From an uncultured Pelagibacteraceae bacterium (GTDB lineage: Bacteria; Pseudomonadota; Alphaproteobacteria; Pelagibacterales; Pelagibacteraceae), in NCBI GenBank assembly GCA_902582105.1, contig CACHQT010000003.1, forward strand, positions 1-64,000: a stretch of DNA of 64,000 bases, written 5' to 3'. Shown here piece after piece: positions 1 to 10,058 of this stretch (positions are counted from its first letter, which is position 1; each line of letters begins with the position of its first letter). Made by a program: the position numbers and the translations under genes. The notes below the pieces were generated by a model that searched no databases, was not told where the DNA came from, and saw only the letters and a program-made list of their open reading frames with translations.

Positions 1-923
1 TTATAAATTTCAGGATTTCCTTTTAAATACGTTTCAACTGTTTTTTTTGAATTGAATATATATTTTACATAATCAATTATTATTGTTTTTTTTTGGAATT
101 TTTTTATAAAAATATCAAAAGGATTGTGAAAATTTAATACAGAATAATACTTCTTTTTTATCTCTATTATTTTTTTTTTTGGAAAACTTTCCATAGTGTT
201 ATTTGGACAACTTTCAATATCTAAAAATAAAGGGATACATCCATTCATTAATATTTCATAGTGTCTTAAACAATCCCATCCTGTTTTTTTATATGTAATC
301 CCAAATATACTTTTTTGATACATTTTATAATAATCCTCTTCAGTATTATATATGTATGTTTTACTTTTACCTGGTATTAGTGGAGCAATTATATTTGTTG
401 GATTATTGTCTACAGTTTTTAATATTTTTGATTTCGGAACTGAAAAACTTATTGGTTTAACTTTTGTTATATTTTCAACATATTCTCTTTTAAAGTATAG
501 ACCGTGCTTTAAATATTTTTTGTCTACATAAACATCATCAGTTCCATCAATAAAAATAATTTTGCTATTTGAGTTAATAGCAAGCTCTAAAAATAAATCT
601 GATCTTCTTATAGATCCGTATATAATTAGATCAAAATAATTTGTTTTTATTTTACTCTCAATATTATCTCTGTCTATTTTGTCATAATTGTCTAAAATAT
701 TTGTATACGTAAACCCTTTGCCAAAAATTATATTTTTATCTAGTTTTCTTTTAGTTGCCTCGTCTTTATATAGATGCCAGCTACCAGGATAATCTATAAC
801 ACTATCACCATATAACTCTCTTAAACCATGAAGTATTTGATCACTTAAATAATCTGCAAACTTATAAAAATTTGGTTTATTTTGATCATCTTTTTTATAA
901 AAAGTTATAAATAATATTTTCAT
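1..923 (-). CDS. Glycosyltransferase-like protein, 3' end beyond window
   Basis: An open frame runs leftward from an ATG at 923 to base 1 with no stop, so the C-terminus is missing; about 307 codons are visible. I recognise no exact family. The segment GWDCLRHYEILMNG followed by CIPLFLD (from about residue 215) resembles the donor-binding part of exostosin-like or family-1-like glycosyltransferases, in which a conserved acidic patch follows a small-residue turn. The ATG directly abuts the TAA of the upstream GT17-like gene, which suggests translational coupling. The role in surface glycan synthesis is inferred from that neighbour. It could instead be a non-enzymatic glycan-cluster protein. 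Confidence 0.6.
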   Translation of the reverse strand, partial: MKILFITFYKKDDQNKPNFYKFADYLSDQILHGLRELYGDSVIDYPGSWHLYKDEATKRKLDKNIIFGKGFTYTNILDNYDKIDRDNIESKIKTNYFDLIIYGSIRRSDLFLELAINSNSKIIFIDGTDDVYVDKKYLKHGLYFKREYVENITKVKPISFSVPKSKILKTVDNNPTNIIAPLIPGKSKTYIYNTEEDYYKMYQKSIFGITYKKTGWDCLRHYEILMNGCIPLFLDIESCPNNTMESFPKKKIIEIKKKYYSVLNFHNPFDIFIKKFQKKTIIIDYVKYIFNSKKTVETYLKGNPEIY

Positions 924-1814
924 TTATTGAGTAAACCAATCTTTATATTTTTCCAAATTATTTAGAAGATAACTCGGAAGATTGTCACTATTTTTATCTA
1001 GTTTAACTCTTTTTAAAAACTTATCTTCTGTTGAGCTTTTTTTATCTAAATAATGATCATATGGTAAAATGCCCTGGTTGATAAATTCCTTATAATCTTT
1101 TGCTGTCAATCCACTTTTTTCAAACTCGTTATGTTCCCCATAGTTTGATAAAAGATAAAATATATCTTCTTCATTTTTTATTTTGCTAAAGTGCCATCCA
1201 CCATTTTCTAAAATTTTAACATCTATATATTTATTTTTTGAAAATAAAGTATCAAGTCTAAGAAAATTATACTTTTTATTTTTTATATATTTTAACCATT
1301 CAAAGTCTATTAGGTGTTTTTTTCTACAGGCTTTAGATCCAAACCATGTATAATTTGGATATAATAAATTAAATTTGTAATAATAAAGTTTTTGTTTAAA
1401 TAATAATATTTTATTTTTAATACCACTTTCAAGAACTTCTAAATTAGGTATTTCATCAATATCGCTTACGATTACTAAGTCATTATCACCTCCATTTATA
1501 ATTCCTTCAGAGAGTGCGTTGTATTGTAATCGTATTCTTTTAAGAGTGTTAATCCTTTTGTTGCTTAGATTCTCAATGCCATCGGTTAAAATTGGTAATA
1601 GATTTTCAGGCTCCTTATCTAGCAAAATATAAATAATTTTATCTTTAAATTTCTTATATTTATTAATATCGAAATTTTGTTTTTTTTTGTTTCCAGCATG
1701 GGTATACAAAGACTCTACAACCACAAACTTATCAACATATTTGTCCAAAGTATTTAATCTTACTTCGAACATCATATTTTCATCTAAAAAAATTGTACAA
1801 TCAAATATTTTCAT
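924..1814 (-). CDS. Glycosyltransferase family 17-like protein
   Basis: 296 aa. The start (MKIFDCTIFLDENMMFEVRL, then VVVESLYTHAGNKK) and the central VIVSDIDEIPNLEVL motif match the GT17 family, related to beta-1,4-mannosyl-glycoprotein N-acetylglucosaminyltransferase. Bacterial members sit in polysaccharide clusters and have unknown acceptors. The DID triad near residue 115 is the likely metal and nucleotide-sugar site, and GGWHFSKIKNEED near residue 205 is the other conserved block. No signal peptide is seen, so action at the cytoplasmic face is expected. It lies 27 bases downstream of the symporter gene on the same strand and directly precedes the partial glycosyltransferase-like gene. Donor and acceptor sugars cannot be told from the sequence. 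Confidence 0.8.
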   Translation of the reverse strand: MKIFDCTIFLDENMMFEVRLNTLDKYVDKFVVVESLYTHAGNKKKQNFDINKYKKFKDKIIYILLDKEPENLLPILTDGIENLSNKRINTLKRIRLQYNALSEGIINGGDNDLVIVSDIDEIPNLEVLESGIKNKILLFKQKLYYYKFNLLYPNYTWFGSKACRKKHLIDFEWLKYIKNKKYNFLRLDTLFSKNKYIDVKILENGGWHFSKIKNEEDIFYLLSNYGEHNEFEKSGLTAKDYKEFINQGILPYDHYLDKKSSTEDKFLKRVKLDKNSDNLPSYLLNNLEKYKDWFTQ

Positions 1815-1841
1815 TTTTAAAAATCAACTTTGTTAATTTTT

Positions 1842-2687
1842 TTATTTAACAATTTTTATGTTGGCAACATAAAATGCAAGAACAAAATATTGTAGCAAAG
1901 CGTACAAAGCAATAGGCGTAACATAAGAAATATCAGTAAATATTTGAGCAGTTATAATAAATCCCATTGCACCATTTTGTAATAAACATTCAACTGTAAT
2001 TGATCGTTGACAGTCGATGCCATCAATAAAAAATTTGACAAATACTACCGATACTAGCAACACAAAAAATAAAATAATTGGGGCAACGACTCCAACATAC
2101 TCAAAGTATCCACCTAGGTTCATTCTTTCCTGATAAACTGCTACAGATATAATAAATAAAAAAAGTACCATGGAAATTTTATCAAATAAAAGAACAAATC
2201 TTTCTTTAAAATAATTAAAATAACGATTGGTTATGATTCCAAGTAATGTTGGAACAGTAATTATAATAAAAATTTTAGCACTTACAGTTTTAACATCGAA
2301 ATTTTGAATTGGTTTATGCATCACAAGTTCGAAAAGTACTGTCATACCAACTGGTATAGTAAAGATACATAGTAAACTGCAAATTGTTGTTATTGTAATT
2401 GAAAGTGAAATATTCCCATCAACTAATCTTGTAGCATAATTTGACATTGTAGCTGAGGGCAATAATAATAATAAAAGTATACCTATTTTTAATTCATCTG
2501 GCATTGGATAAAAACTAACTATCAAAAGTCCTATTATTGGAAGAAAAATTATTTGACAAATTAAACCCAAAATTAAATTTTTTGGTCTTTTTATTAGTTC
2601 ATAAAAATTAATAAAATTTAATTTAAGTCCTAATGAATACATAATAAAAAATATTGCAAAAGGTCCTACCAGTTTCACGAATTCCAT
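1842..2687 (-). CDS. Bile acid:sodium symporter (BASS) family permease
   Basis: 281 aa with roughly nine hydrophobic segments and no signal peptide. It resembles the BASS/SBF family, sodium-coupled importers of organic anions whose bacterial members are mostly uncharacterised. The GLICQIIFLPIIGLL segment near residue 40 and PSATMSNYATRLVDGNISLS near residue 77 match the helix-crossing regions of the family. A paralogue lies at 24809-25657. This copy diverges at the usual PGGVTSN core, reading PSATMSN, so its substrate may differ. It is divergent from the nuclease gene across a 70-base gap that should hold both promoters. The substrate is unknown. Confidence 0.8.
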   Translation of the reverse strand: MEFVKLVGPFAIFFIMYSLGLKLNFINFYELIKRPKNLILGLICQIIFLPIIGLLIVSFYPMPDELKIGILLLLLLPSATMSNYATRLVDGNISLSITITTICSLLCIFTIPVGMTVLFELVMHKPIQNFDVKTVSAKIFIIITVPTLLGIITNRYFNYFKERFVLLFDKISMVLFLFIISVAVYQERMNLGGYFEYVGVVAPIILFFVLLVSVVFVKFFIDGIDCQRSITVECLLQNGAMGFIITAQIFTDISYVTPIALYALLQYFVLAFYVANIKIVK

Positions 2688-2757
2688 TTTTTTTCCCTAA
2701 TGATTGCTTGAATATTTATATTTCATTAATTAAAATTAATCGATCTAAAAATTTATA

Positions 2758-3213
2758 ATGATAAAAAAAATACTTTTAATTACTGTTTTTACTTTATTAG
2801 TAGGACAGTATGCATCGTCAAATATAGTCGAAATAATTGATGGTGATACTATAAAAATTGGAAATGAAAAGATAAGATTTTCAGGGATCGATGCTCCTGA
2901 AATTTCTCAAGATTGTATTAAAAATAAAAAAAAAATACTTTGTGGAGTTTTAGCAAAAGAAGCTTTATTGAAAAAAATTGGTAACAAAGTACCTAAGTGC
3001 ATAAGTACAGGAAAAGATATCTACAAAAGAATTTTAGCAGAGTGTTTCATAAATGATGAGAGTCTTTCAAAATTTTTAGTTAGAAATGGTTATGCTTTCG
3101 CATATAGAAAATATTCTAAAAAATTTATTAAGGATGAAGAGTTTGCTAAAAAAAATAAACTTGGTTTATGGTCAATGAAATTTAAATATCCTTGGGAATT
3201 TAGAAAATTATAA
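2758..3213 (+). CDS. Secreted staphylococcal-nuclease-like (thermonuclease) protein
   Basis: 151 aa with an N-terminal hydrophobic signal (about residues 1-20), then an SNase fold. The EIIDGDTIKI strand, IRFSGIDAPEIS (Arg and Glu of the active site) and YKRILAECFI (second catalytic Arg) all match Ca-dependent thermonucleases. The tail KNKLGLWS followed by WEFRK is typical of the family. It is expected to cleave DNA or RNA in the periplasm or outside the cell, possibly for nucleotide and phosphate scavenging. Several cysteines (around residues 46, 55 and 72) may form disulfides. Its 3' end overlaps the convergent small membrane protein gene by 6 bases. Confidence 0.85.
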   Translation: MIKKILLITVFTLLVGQYASSNIVEIIDGDTIKIGNEKIRFSGIDAPEISQDCIKNKKKILCGVLAKEALLKKIGNKVPKCISTGKDIYKRILAECFINDESLSKFLVRNGYAFAYRKYSKKFIKDEEFAKKNKLGLWSMKFKYPWEFRKL

Positions 3214-3429
3214 AGAAGCTATAATACCAGTAGCAACTATTACTGAACTGATTACCCCAAAAAAAACTAAATTTTCTTTTTTCTGTTTTTTTTCTTCATC
3301 TCTCACTCTGGACATCAGTTTGTTTATATCTACTCTATTTGGAATTTTTTTTTGAGCTTTAGAAGCTGTCGTAACGTTAGGTTGGGCCTTAATATGTTGA
3401 TCAGCTTCTATAATATATTCTCCACTCAT
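3208..3429 (-). CDS. Small membrane protein of unknown function
   Basis: 73 aa. I recognise no family. The first 50 residues are polar and basic (KAQKKIPNRVDINKLMSRVRDEEKKQKK) and are followed by one C-terminal hydrophobic segment (LVFFGVISSVIVATGIIASL). This suggests a tail-anchored protein with a cytosolic N-terminus. It is convergent with the nuclease gene, overlapping it by 6 bases, and its start lies 111 bases from the divergent HTH regulator. The compact gene-like composition and clean ATG favour a real gene. No function can be given. Confidence 0.6.
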   Translation of the reverse strand: MSGEYIIEADQHIKAQPNVTTASKAQKKIPNRVDINKLMSRVRDEEKKQKKENLVFFGVISSVIVATGIIASL

Positions 3430-3540
3430 GACTTATTAAACCATGGATCTCAAAACTAAACAATCAATAGTTTGACCAATTTGAGCTGGACCCAAAATGA
3501 ATTGTGTCCACTTTGGGTTTAAGATATATATATAGAATAT

Positions 3541-4488
3541 ATGAAATCTGAACTACCAAGTCTATCTAATCAAATATCAGAAGATCAAATCTTTAATGCC
3601 ATAAATAAGAATTATTCTCAAATAACAAAAGTTTGGTTTAATTTTCAAATGGATTGGATGCAAAGATCTTTTCAATCCTTTCATGATCACGATAAGTACT
3701 TAATAGTTATATATTTAGTTCACAAAACTCTTATTTTTTATGCTAATAATTTTCTTAAGTTGGATTTCGACACTTACTATAATAAAAATTTATTAGAGAT
3801 TCCTAACTTTAATATTATTAATATTTCTAGAGATTTAAAAATATCAAAAGAAACGGCCAGAAGAAAAGTTTTAGAACTAGAGAAATTAGGTGCAATACAA
3901 AGAAAAAAAAAGAAAATAATTTTAAATAGAGGGGTTTTTAAATTTCAAAGACCAAATAAATCAGTGACAGAAGCATCTTACCTTTTATCGAAATTAACAG
4001 AAACATTGTCAAATAATGGAGAAATTAATAAAAAAATAAGTTCTAAAGATATAGAGTGGTATATAAGAAAAAACTTTACATATTGCTGGAAATTATTTTT
4101 TGATATGCAAATACCCTTAATTTTAAACTGGAAAAAAACTTTTAATGATATTGAAACATGGCACATTTGGGGAATTATCGCTACACAAAAAAGTTTTAAA
4201 AATAGTTCTGTGTCTTTAAATCGTGAAAAATTTATGGAAGATACTTTTAAGGAAGGTGCTGGTGGAATTAACGCTATGTCGATAGCAGAATTGACTGGTA
4301 TTCCAAGAGCAACTGTTGTTAGAAAGATTTCTAATTTATCTAAACGAAAATTAGTTTCAATAGATTCAAAAAAACTTTATAGCCCTAAAAAAACAAATGT
4401 AAAAGAATTTACCAATATACATAAAAGCAATACTTTATTACTAGTAAGTTTTTTTTGTAAAATTATTAATTTGATACAAAGTAACTAA
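3541..4488 (+). CDS. Transcriptional regulator with two helix-turn-helix domains
   Basis: 315 aa. Two winged-helix-like DNA-binding segments are visible. The first is at about residues 95-125 ([20 protein letters not shown], then [10 protein letters not shown]). The second is at about residues 240-275 ([20 protein letters not shown], then [10 protein letters not shown]). Each has the MarR/GntR-style order of recognition helix followed by a basic wing. The N-terminus contains aromatic-rich helices and no known ligand-binding domain. Targets are unknown; neighbours are a divergent small membrane protein and the convergent oxidase, which it overlaps by 4 bases. No signal peptide or membrane segment is seen. 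Confidence 0.65.
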   Translation: MKSELPSLSNQISEDQIFNAINKNYSQITKVWFNFQMDWMQRSFQSFHDHDKYLIVIYLVHKTLIFYANNFLKLDFDTYYNKNLLEIPNFNIINISRDLKISKETARRKVLELEKLGAIQRKKKKIILNRGVFKFQRPNKSVTEASYLLSKLTETLSNNGEINKKISSKDIEWYIRKNFTYCWKLFFDMQIPLILNWKKTFNDIETWHIWGIIATQKSFKNSSVSLNREKFMEDTFKEGAGGINAMSIAELTGIPRATVVRKISNLSKRKLVSIDSKKLYSPKKTNVKEFTNIHKSNTLLLVSFFCKIINLIQSN

Positions 4489-6929
4489 GCAAGCTTAGTA
4501 TTTTTGTCTTTTAAGGGTTTCATTTCTAAATTTACGGGATATTTTTTTTTTTCGACTTCAATAAATATTTTTTTGTTTACAATTTCGTTAATTGAATTAC
4601 CTGAGTTAATATATCCAAAAGACATATTTTTTTTATAATTAAAAGAATAATTCCCTGAAGTGGTTCTTCCAATTATTTTATCTTCCAAATAAATAGGTTC
4701 GTCATGTAATAGTAAAGGCTCTCCAGGTTTAGAATTTTTTAAAGAAAGCATTACAAGATGTTTTGTGGGTTTATTATCCTTAATTTTTAATAAAGCATCT
4801 CTTCCAATAAATTCTACGTTTTTCTTATAGCTTATTGCAAAATTCAATCCTGCTTGATACTGATTTTCTTCAGGAGAGATATCATGGCCCCAATGTAAAA
4901 ATCCGCTCTCCATTCTCATTGTATCCATTGAGTGCATTCCACAATTTGAGATTTTATATTTAGATCCTCTTTCAATTATTAAATTATAAATTTTCTTCGC
5001 TTCGCTAACATTTATATAAAGCTCATACCCTAACTCTCCAACATAAGACAATCTCTGTGCCCAAATTTTTATATTATCAATAAAAATATATTTTGAAGTT
5101 GCAAATTTAAAATTTTCGTTGGAAAAATCGTCTTTCGATAAATCTTGCATCAATAATCTGCTGTTTGGACCAAATAACCCAAGAACACAATAATCATCCG
5201 TAACGTCCTTTAATATTAAATTATTTGATAGATGTTTATTTATATGAAACTTATCTCTTTCTCTCGTTGCAGCAGAACTTATAATTCTAAAGTAATTTTT
5301 TTCTAAACATACAACAGTTAAATCGGTTTCTATGCCTCCATCTGAATTAAGCATTTGAGTATAAGTGCATTTTCCAACTTCGTTTTTAATATTAGCTGTA
5401 CAAAGTTTTTGTAATTCTTCGTGAGCATTTTCTCCTTTTAATTCAAATTTTGAAAAAGGAGTTAAATCAAATAGTCCAACATTTTTTGTTGTATTTTTAG
5501 TTTCAAACTCTACTGATGGATACCAATTTTGAAAGTTATAGCTATACTCATACTCAGGTTTTTTATCGTCCTGGGCAAACCACATTGGCCTTTCATATCC
5601 TCCAGATACCCCAAAACATGCTCTGGCTCTTGTTAACTCTTCGTGATAAGGAGTGGTCATTACGTTTCTTGATGTTGTATGTTGTTTAAATGGCCAGTGC
5701 ATTCCGTATAAATCACCTAAAGTTTCTGTAATTCTATTTTTTATAAAATCTAGTCTTGAGTGAAATTTTTGAAATCTCTTTATGTCATAATTAAAAATAT
5801 CCTCATTTATATGACCGTTCATTAACCATTCAGCTGTAACTTTACCTACTCCACCACCGCTTCCTATTCCAATACTATTTAAACCTGCACAAACAAAAAA
5901 GTTTTTTATTTCTGGCACTTCACCAAGTAAAGTATTTGTATCAGGAGTAAATGACTCTGGGCCTGCAAAAAATTTTCTAATTCCAGCAGTTTCTAAAATA
6001 GGAAATCTTTTTACTGCAGCTTCCAAATAAGGTTCAAAATGCTCAAAGTTTTCTGGAAATTCCCCAAATGAAAAATCATCTGGAACTTTATTTGTTTTTT
6101 GAAAAGCCGGAATTGATTTACCCTCGAATATACCGACCAATAATTTTCCCGCATCTTCTTTTATATACAAACTATTATCAAAATCTCTTATTGTTGGTAA
6201 AATTTTTGGAAGATTTTCTATTGGTTCGGTAATAATATAAAAATGTTCCGCAGGATAAAGAGGTATACTAACTCCAGACTGTTCCCCAATTTGTCTTGAC
6301 CACATACCAGTAGCTAAAACTATATACTCGCACTCAATTTCTTGGCCATTAACTATAACGCCTGCAATTCTACCATTTTTAGTAAGTATTTTCTCAACAG
6401 GAGATTGTTCAAAAATTTTTGCTCCTTCTAATCTTGCTGCTTTAGCGAGTAAATTTGTAACTCCAACAGGATCCGCTGCTCCATCTCCTGGCATTAAAAT
6501 TCCTCCTAAGATATTTTTTTCATTAATTATAGGAAAATCTTTTTTAATTTGATTTTTTTCTAAAATTTGAACATTAACATCATAAAGTTGTGCAGTAGTT
6601 GCTTGTCTTTTTAACTCTTGCCATCTACCTGGGTTTTCTGCAATTGATAATGCTCCATTCAATTTTAACCCTGCAGAGTGATCAACTTTTTTTTCTAATT
6701 CTTTGTATAAATCTAAAGTATACTTTCTAATTTTAGTAATTGCTGCTGAGGGACCCAACTGACTTACAAGACCTGCTGCGTGCCATGTTGTTCCTGATGT
6801 GAGTTGATCTCTCTCTAATAATACAACATCTTTCCATCCAAATTTAGCAATATGATATGCACATGAACAACCTATTACCCCACCTCCAATAACTACTACT
6901 TTGCAGCTCTGGGGAATATTTTTTTTCAT
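4485..6929 (-). CDS. Dimethylglycine/sarcosine dehydrogenase-like FAD oxidoreductase with GcvT domain
   Basis: 814 aa, typical of the dimethylglycine dehydrogenase family. The Rossmann motif [16 protein letters not shown] is near residue 10. GTTWHAAGL near residue 48 holds the His that covalently binds FAD in this family. The DAO domain covers about residues 10-370. GcvT and GcvT-C domains follow (about 430-800), with [20 protein letters not shown] near residue 680. The family oxidatively removes N-methyl groups from dimethylglycine or sarcosine and passes the one-carbon unit to tetrahydrofolate. That fits glycine-betaine catabolism, known in SAR11. It is the last gene of a leftward operon, 26 bases after the SET gene. 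The exact substrate (dimethylglycine or sarcosine) is inferred. Confidence 0.85.
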   Translation of the reverse strand: MKKNIPQSCKVVVIGGGVIGCSCAYHIAKFGWKDVVLLERDQLTSGTTWHAAGLVSQLGPSAAITKIRKYTLDLYKELEKKVDHSAGLKLNGALSIAENPGRWQELKRQATTAQLYDVNVQILEKNQIKKDFPIINEKNILGGILMPGDGAADPVGVTNLLAKAARLEGAKIFEQSPVEKILTKNGRIAGVIVNGQEIECEYIVLATGMWSRQIGEQSGVSIPLYPAEHFYIITEPIENLPKILPTIRDFDNSLYIKEDAGKLLVGIFEGKSIPAFQKTNKVPDDFSFGEFPENFEHFEPYLEAAVKRFPILETAGIRKFFAGPESFTPDTNTLLGEVPEIKNFFVCAGLNSIGIGSGGGVGKVTAEWLMNGHINEDIFNYDIKRFQKFHSRLDFIKNRITETLGDLYGMHWPFKQHTTSRNVMTTPYHEELTRARACFGVSGGYERPMWFAQDDKKPEYEYSYNFQNWYPSVEFETKNTTKNVGLFDLTPFSKFELKGENAHEELQKLCTANIKNEVGKCTYTQMLNSDGGIETDLTVVCLEKNYFRIISSAATRERDKFHINKHLSNNLILKDVTDDYCVLGLFGPNSRLLMQDLSKDDFSNENFKFATSKYIFIDNIKIWAQRLSYVGELGYELYINVSEAKKIYNLIIERGSKYKISNCGMHSMDTMRMESGFLHWGHDISPEENQYQAGLNFAISYKKNVEFIGRDALLKIKDNKPTKHLVMLSLKNSKPGEPLLLHDEPIYLEDKIIGRTTSGNYSFNYKKNMSFGYINSGNSINEIVNKKIFIEVEKKKYPVNLEMKPLKDKNTKLA

Positions 6930-6955
6930 AAGCTTTGTAAAATTGGACGTTAAAC

Positions 6956-7393
6956 TTATAACATTTGTAAACCGACGCCAGTTTTAGGGTAAGTGTATAG
7001 ATTATAATTTGCAGTTAGTTCACCACCTGCTTTGATGTCTTTTACTGAAACCATAAAAAAGTATTTTGCGTCACTTTTTTCATGTAAATTATAAAATAAG
7101 TTTTCACCATTTTCTTCTCCATCAAAGGTTTTGGTTGTCGCATTTATATCTATTTTGTCTCCAAATTTTAATTTTGGCAGAACATCACTCACCATTCTTA
7201 TAACTGTTGGTTCATTAGAGTGATTATAAAATCCACCTAGAGGAGTTCTTATATATTTATTTTCAAATTGCTCATCTCTTATATGGGTAACACCAATAAA
7301 TGTATTTTTTCTAATATCAATTGTTGCAAATAAACCTAATCCTTCAATAGGTGAATTTTTTATAGTTAATCCATCTGGTAAGGGTCTGTACAT
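6956..7393 (-). CDS. SET-domain protein (putative protein methyltransferase)
   Basis: 145 aa, essentially a bare SET domain. [17 protein letters not shown] (about residues 18-34) is the SAM-binding start of the fold. [10 protein letters not shown] (about 55-64) corresponds to the NH[S]xxP motif, and [11 protein letters not shown] (about 123-133) to the ExxxxY end, where the final Tyr is catalytic. There is no pre-SET or post-SET zinc cluster. SET proteins methylate lysines; bacterial members have few known targets. Its ATG overlaps the stop of alanine dehydrogenase (TAATG), so the two are co-translated within a catabolic operon. The target is unknown and could be an enzyme of the same operon. 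Confidence 0.8.
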   Translation of the reverse strand: MYRPLPDGLTIKNSPIEGLGLFATIDIRKNTFIGVTHIRDEQFENKYIRTPLGGFYNHSNEPTVIRMVSDVLPKLKFGDKIDINATTKTFDGEENGENLFYNLHEKSDAKYFFMVSVKDIKAGGELTANYNLYTYPKTGVGLQML

Positions 7394-8505
7394 TATATTG
7401 CCTCGTTAGGAGAAACATATTTATGACCAAAAGTTTCTGCAACTGCTTTATATGTCACGCTACCTTTATGGACATTTAATCCAGCAAGAAAATTAGGGTC
7501 ATCTTTTAAGGCTTTTTGATAACCATCTTTTGCAAGCTTAGATAAAAATGGTAATGTTGCTTTATTAAGAGCTAAAGTTGAAGTCCTTGGAACTCCACCA
7601 GGCATATTAGCAACACAATAATGAACTATATCATCAACAATATAAGTTGGATCTGCATGAGTTGTTGGTTTGCTAGTTTCAACGCACCCTCCTTGATCAA
7701 TAGCAACATCAACTATTACCGATCCACGTTTCATTCCTTTTAACATTTTTTTTGTTACTATTTTTGGTGCCTCAGCACCTGGAATTAAAACGCCTCCAAC
7801 TAACAAATCACATTCTGAGATTAGTTTTTCTAAATCAACTTTATCACTATGTTGTGGAATAATCTTATCACCAAACATCTCGGTTAATTGTTTAAGTCTT
7901 GTTTCAGATTTATCAACCACATAAACTTTTGCTTGTAAGCCGGTAGCTATAACTGCAGCATTTTCTCCAACAACACCACCACCTAATATAACAACATTAC
8001 CAGGTCGAACTCCTGGTGCTCCACCTAACAATAAACCTCTGCCCTTTTGATTTTTTTCTAAACAATGAGCACCTGCTTGGACTGACATTCTACCAGCAAC
8101 AGCACTCATTGGTGCTAACAAAGGAAGTCTTCCATTGTTATCAGTTACTGTTTCATATGCTATACAAATACTTTTTGAATTAATTAAACCTTGAGTAAGT
8201 TCTTTTGCAGCAGCTAAATGAAGATAAGTGAAAACAATTTGGTTTTCCCTAATCATTCCTACTTCATTTGACAGAGGTTCTTTTACTTTTACGATAATTT
8301 CAGCATCATGAAAAATATCCTCTGCTTTATCAATAATTTTTGCTCCAGCTTTTTCATATTGTTTGTTATCAAATCCAGCTTCAAAACCACCATTATTTTC
8401 GACCAGTACTTCATTGCCGTTTGATGTTAATATTTTAACGCTATCGGGTGTTAGACCAATTCTATGTTCTTGTGGTTTTATTTCTTTAGGAACACCAATT
8501 TTCAT
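7393..8505 (-). CDS. ald: Alanine dehydrogenase
   Basis: 370 aa, the usual length. It catalyses reversible NAD-dependent oxidative deamination of L-alanine to pyruvate and ammonium. The N-terminus MKIGVPKEIKPQEHRIGLTP, KVKEPL near residue 73, YLHLAAAKELT near residue 93 (His of the active site) and the Rossmann NAD motif VVILGGGVVGENAA near residue 170 are all characteristic. It lies 9 bases downstream of the class III aminotransferase. In taurine catabolism the aminotransferase makes alanine from pyruvate, and Ald releases the nitrogen as ammonium and returns pyruvate. That pairing supports the same role here. It is followed by the SET gene with a 1-base overlap. Confidence 0.93.
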   Translation of the reverse strand: MKIGVPKEIKPQEHRIGLTPDSVKILTSNGNEVLVENNGGFEAGFDNKQYEKAGAKIIDKAEDIFHDAEIIVKVKEPLSNEVGMIRENQIVFTYLHLAAAKELTQGLINSKSICIAYETVTDNNGRLPLLAPMSAVAGRMSVQAGAHCLEKNQKGRGLLLGGAPGVRPGNVVILGGGVVGENAAVIATGLQAKVYVVDKSETRLKQLTEMFGDKIIPQHSDKVDLEKLISECDLLVGGVLIPGAEAPKIVTKKMLKGMKRGSVIVDVAIDQGGCVETSKPTTHADPTYIVDDIVHYCVANMPGGVPRTSTLALNKATLPFLSKLAKDGYQKALKDDPNFLAGLNVHKGSVTYKAVAETFGHKYVSPNEAI

Positions 8506-8514
8506 AATAGAAAA

Positions 8515-9861
8515 TTAATTTTTTTTACTTTTTACGTAATTATTTATACCTGTTCTAAGTTTATCAATTATTTCATCTATATGTTTTTTTTCAGAAATAA
8601 ACATCGGGGCTATTATTAAGCAGTCTCCAGTAGCTTTAAAATTTACTCCAGCTTCGTAGCAATGTTTAAAGCAAGTAAATCCAGCAACACCAGGTTTTTT
8701 ATCCATTTTCATATCTACTCCACCCATCATTCCATAGCCTCTAATATTATCAACTGCATCAATATCTTTTAATGAAAATAGAGCTTCCTGAAAATAAGGA
8801 GCCATTTCTTTTGATCTATTAAAAATATCTTCTTTTTCAAAAATATCCTGAACTGCTAATGCTGCTGCAACAGAAACTGGAATTCCTGAATAAGTATATC
8901 CATGAAACAATTCTATAGTTCCTTTTGGTGAACCTTCCATAATTGAGTCATAAATTTCTTCCTTACATGCAACAACACCCATTGGAACAATTCCATTAGT
9001 GGTAGCTTTTGCCATTGTCATCAAATCAGGAGTTACTCCAAATTCTTGTGCACCGAACGCAGAACCCATTCTTCCCCAGCCAGTAATTACTTCGTCAAAA
9101 ATTAAAAGTATTCCATGCTTATCGCAGATTTCTCTAAGTCTTTGCAAATATCCTTTTGGAGGGACAAGTGTTCCTGTTGAACCAGCGACCGGTTCGACAA
9201 TGCATGCAGCGATATTTTCTGCGCCAAAATTTGTACAAATTCTCTCTAAATCATCTGCTAATTCAACACCAGTTTCTGGTTGACCAGAAACAAATTTATG
9301 TTCTGGTAAATGAGTATGCCTCATGTGAACAACGCCGGGCATCAATACACTTGCAAAGGTCTTTACATTATTAATCATGCCACCTACAGAAGTAGCACCG
9401 ATATTCATTCCGTGATAGGCTCGCTCTCTTCCAACAAATCTAAATCTTTGTCCTTCCCCTCGTGACTTATGATAAGCTATCGCAATTTTTATCGCTGTCT
9501 CAACAGCTGTGGAGCCACAAATTGTGTAAAATATTCTATTCAAATTTCCTGGTGTATGTTTTGAAATTTTTGTTGCTAGTTCAAATGAACCTCCAAAACC
9601 TTGTTGAAAAGGTTGACAATAATCTAGAGTTTCTAATTGTTTGGTTATTGCATTTATTATTTCTTTTCTTCCGTGTCCTAATGGATTACAAAATAAACCA
9701 GAACTTGCGTCTATCATTTTTTTACCTTCATGATTTGTTAAATAACAACCTTTGGCTTCAGTTATCATTCTTGGCTTTTCCTTAAAATCCTTATTAGAAG
9801 TAAAAGGCATCCAATGCTCATTCAGAGAATTTGGCATTTTAAATTTATTTTCCGAGCTCAT
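8515..9861 (-). CDS. tpa: Class III PLP aminotransferase, probable taurine/omega-amino acid:pyruvate aminotransferase
   Basis: 448 aa. FIFD-type motif LLIFDEVITGWGRMG (about residues 250-264) binds the PLP ring, MTMAKATTNG holds the Schiff-base lysine, and GSTAVETAIKIA near residue 117 binds the phosphate. These mark the omega-amino-acid:pyruvate aminotransferase group. The function is inferred from context: divergent tauABC on one side and alanine dehydrogenase directly downstream. In known taurine catabolism Tpa converts taurine plus pyruvate to sulfoacetaldehyde plus alanine. Sulfoacetaldehyde acetyltransferase (xsc) is not in this window, and the enzyme could act on beta-alanine, GABA or putrescine instead. 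It begins the leftward operon of four genes. Confidence 0.78.
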   Translation of the reverse strand: MSSENKFKMPNSLNEHWMPFTSNKDFKEKPRMITEAKGCYLTNHEGKKMIDASSGLFCNPLGHGRKEIINAITKQLETLDYCQPFQQGFGGSFELATKISKHTPGNLNRIFYTICGSTAVETAIKIAIAYHKSRGEGQRFRFVGRERAYHGMNIGATSVGGMINNVKTFASVLMPGVVHMRHTHLPEHKFVSGQPETGVELADDLERICTNFGAENIAACIVEPVAGSTGTLVPPKGYLQRLREICDKHGILLIFDEVITGWGRMGSAFGAQEFGVTPDLMTMAKATTNGIVPMGVVACKEEIYDSIMEGSPKGTIELFHGYTYSGIPVSVAAALAVQDIFEKEDIFNRSKEMAPYFQEALFSLKDIDAVDNIRGYGMMGGVDMKMDKKPGVAGFTCFKHCYEAGVNFKATGDCLIIAPMFISEKKHIDEIIDKLRTGINNYVKSKKN

Positions 9862-10058
9862 AATTTTTTAAAAAATAGTTAAGTTATTTATTTAGACCAA
9901 AAAAAATTTTTTAACTAGAAGATAATTTATCAATAATTGGGTGTTAGTTATCAGTAAATACAATTTGAAGTTGTGCTCAAAATAATGAATAAGGTCATTT
10001 ACATCCATTAAAAATTCAAATTAAATACTTGTTTTATTAATTAATAAAAGGGGAATAA
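9862..10058. promoter_or_regulatory. Divergent intergenic region between aminotransferase and tauA
   Basis: This 197-base gap separates the leftward aminotransferase operon from rightward tauABC, so both promoters should lie here. I see no long inverted repeat, riboswitch-like fold or confident -35/-10 pair; runs of A and T obscure promoter calls. A ribosome binding site (AAGGGGAA) sits about 6 bases upstream of the tauA ATG. Confidence 0.4.

Noticed and set aside
8999..9785. Plus-strand open frames over the aminotransferase gene
   Set aside because: They lie wholly within a clear class III aminotransferase on the other strand and have no family features or start context.
9862..10058. Possible riboswitch before tauA
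   Set aside because: I found no paired elements resembling glycine or SAM riboswitches known from SAR11; only AT-rich sequence and a ribosome binding site are visible.
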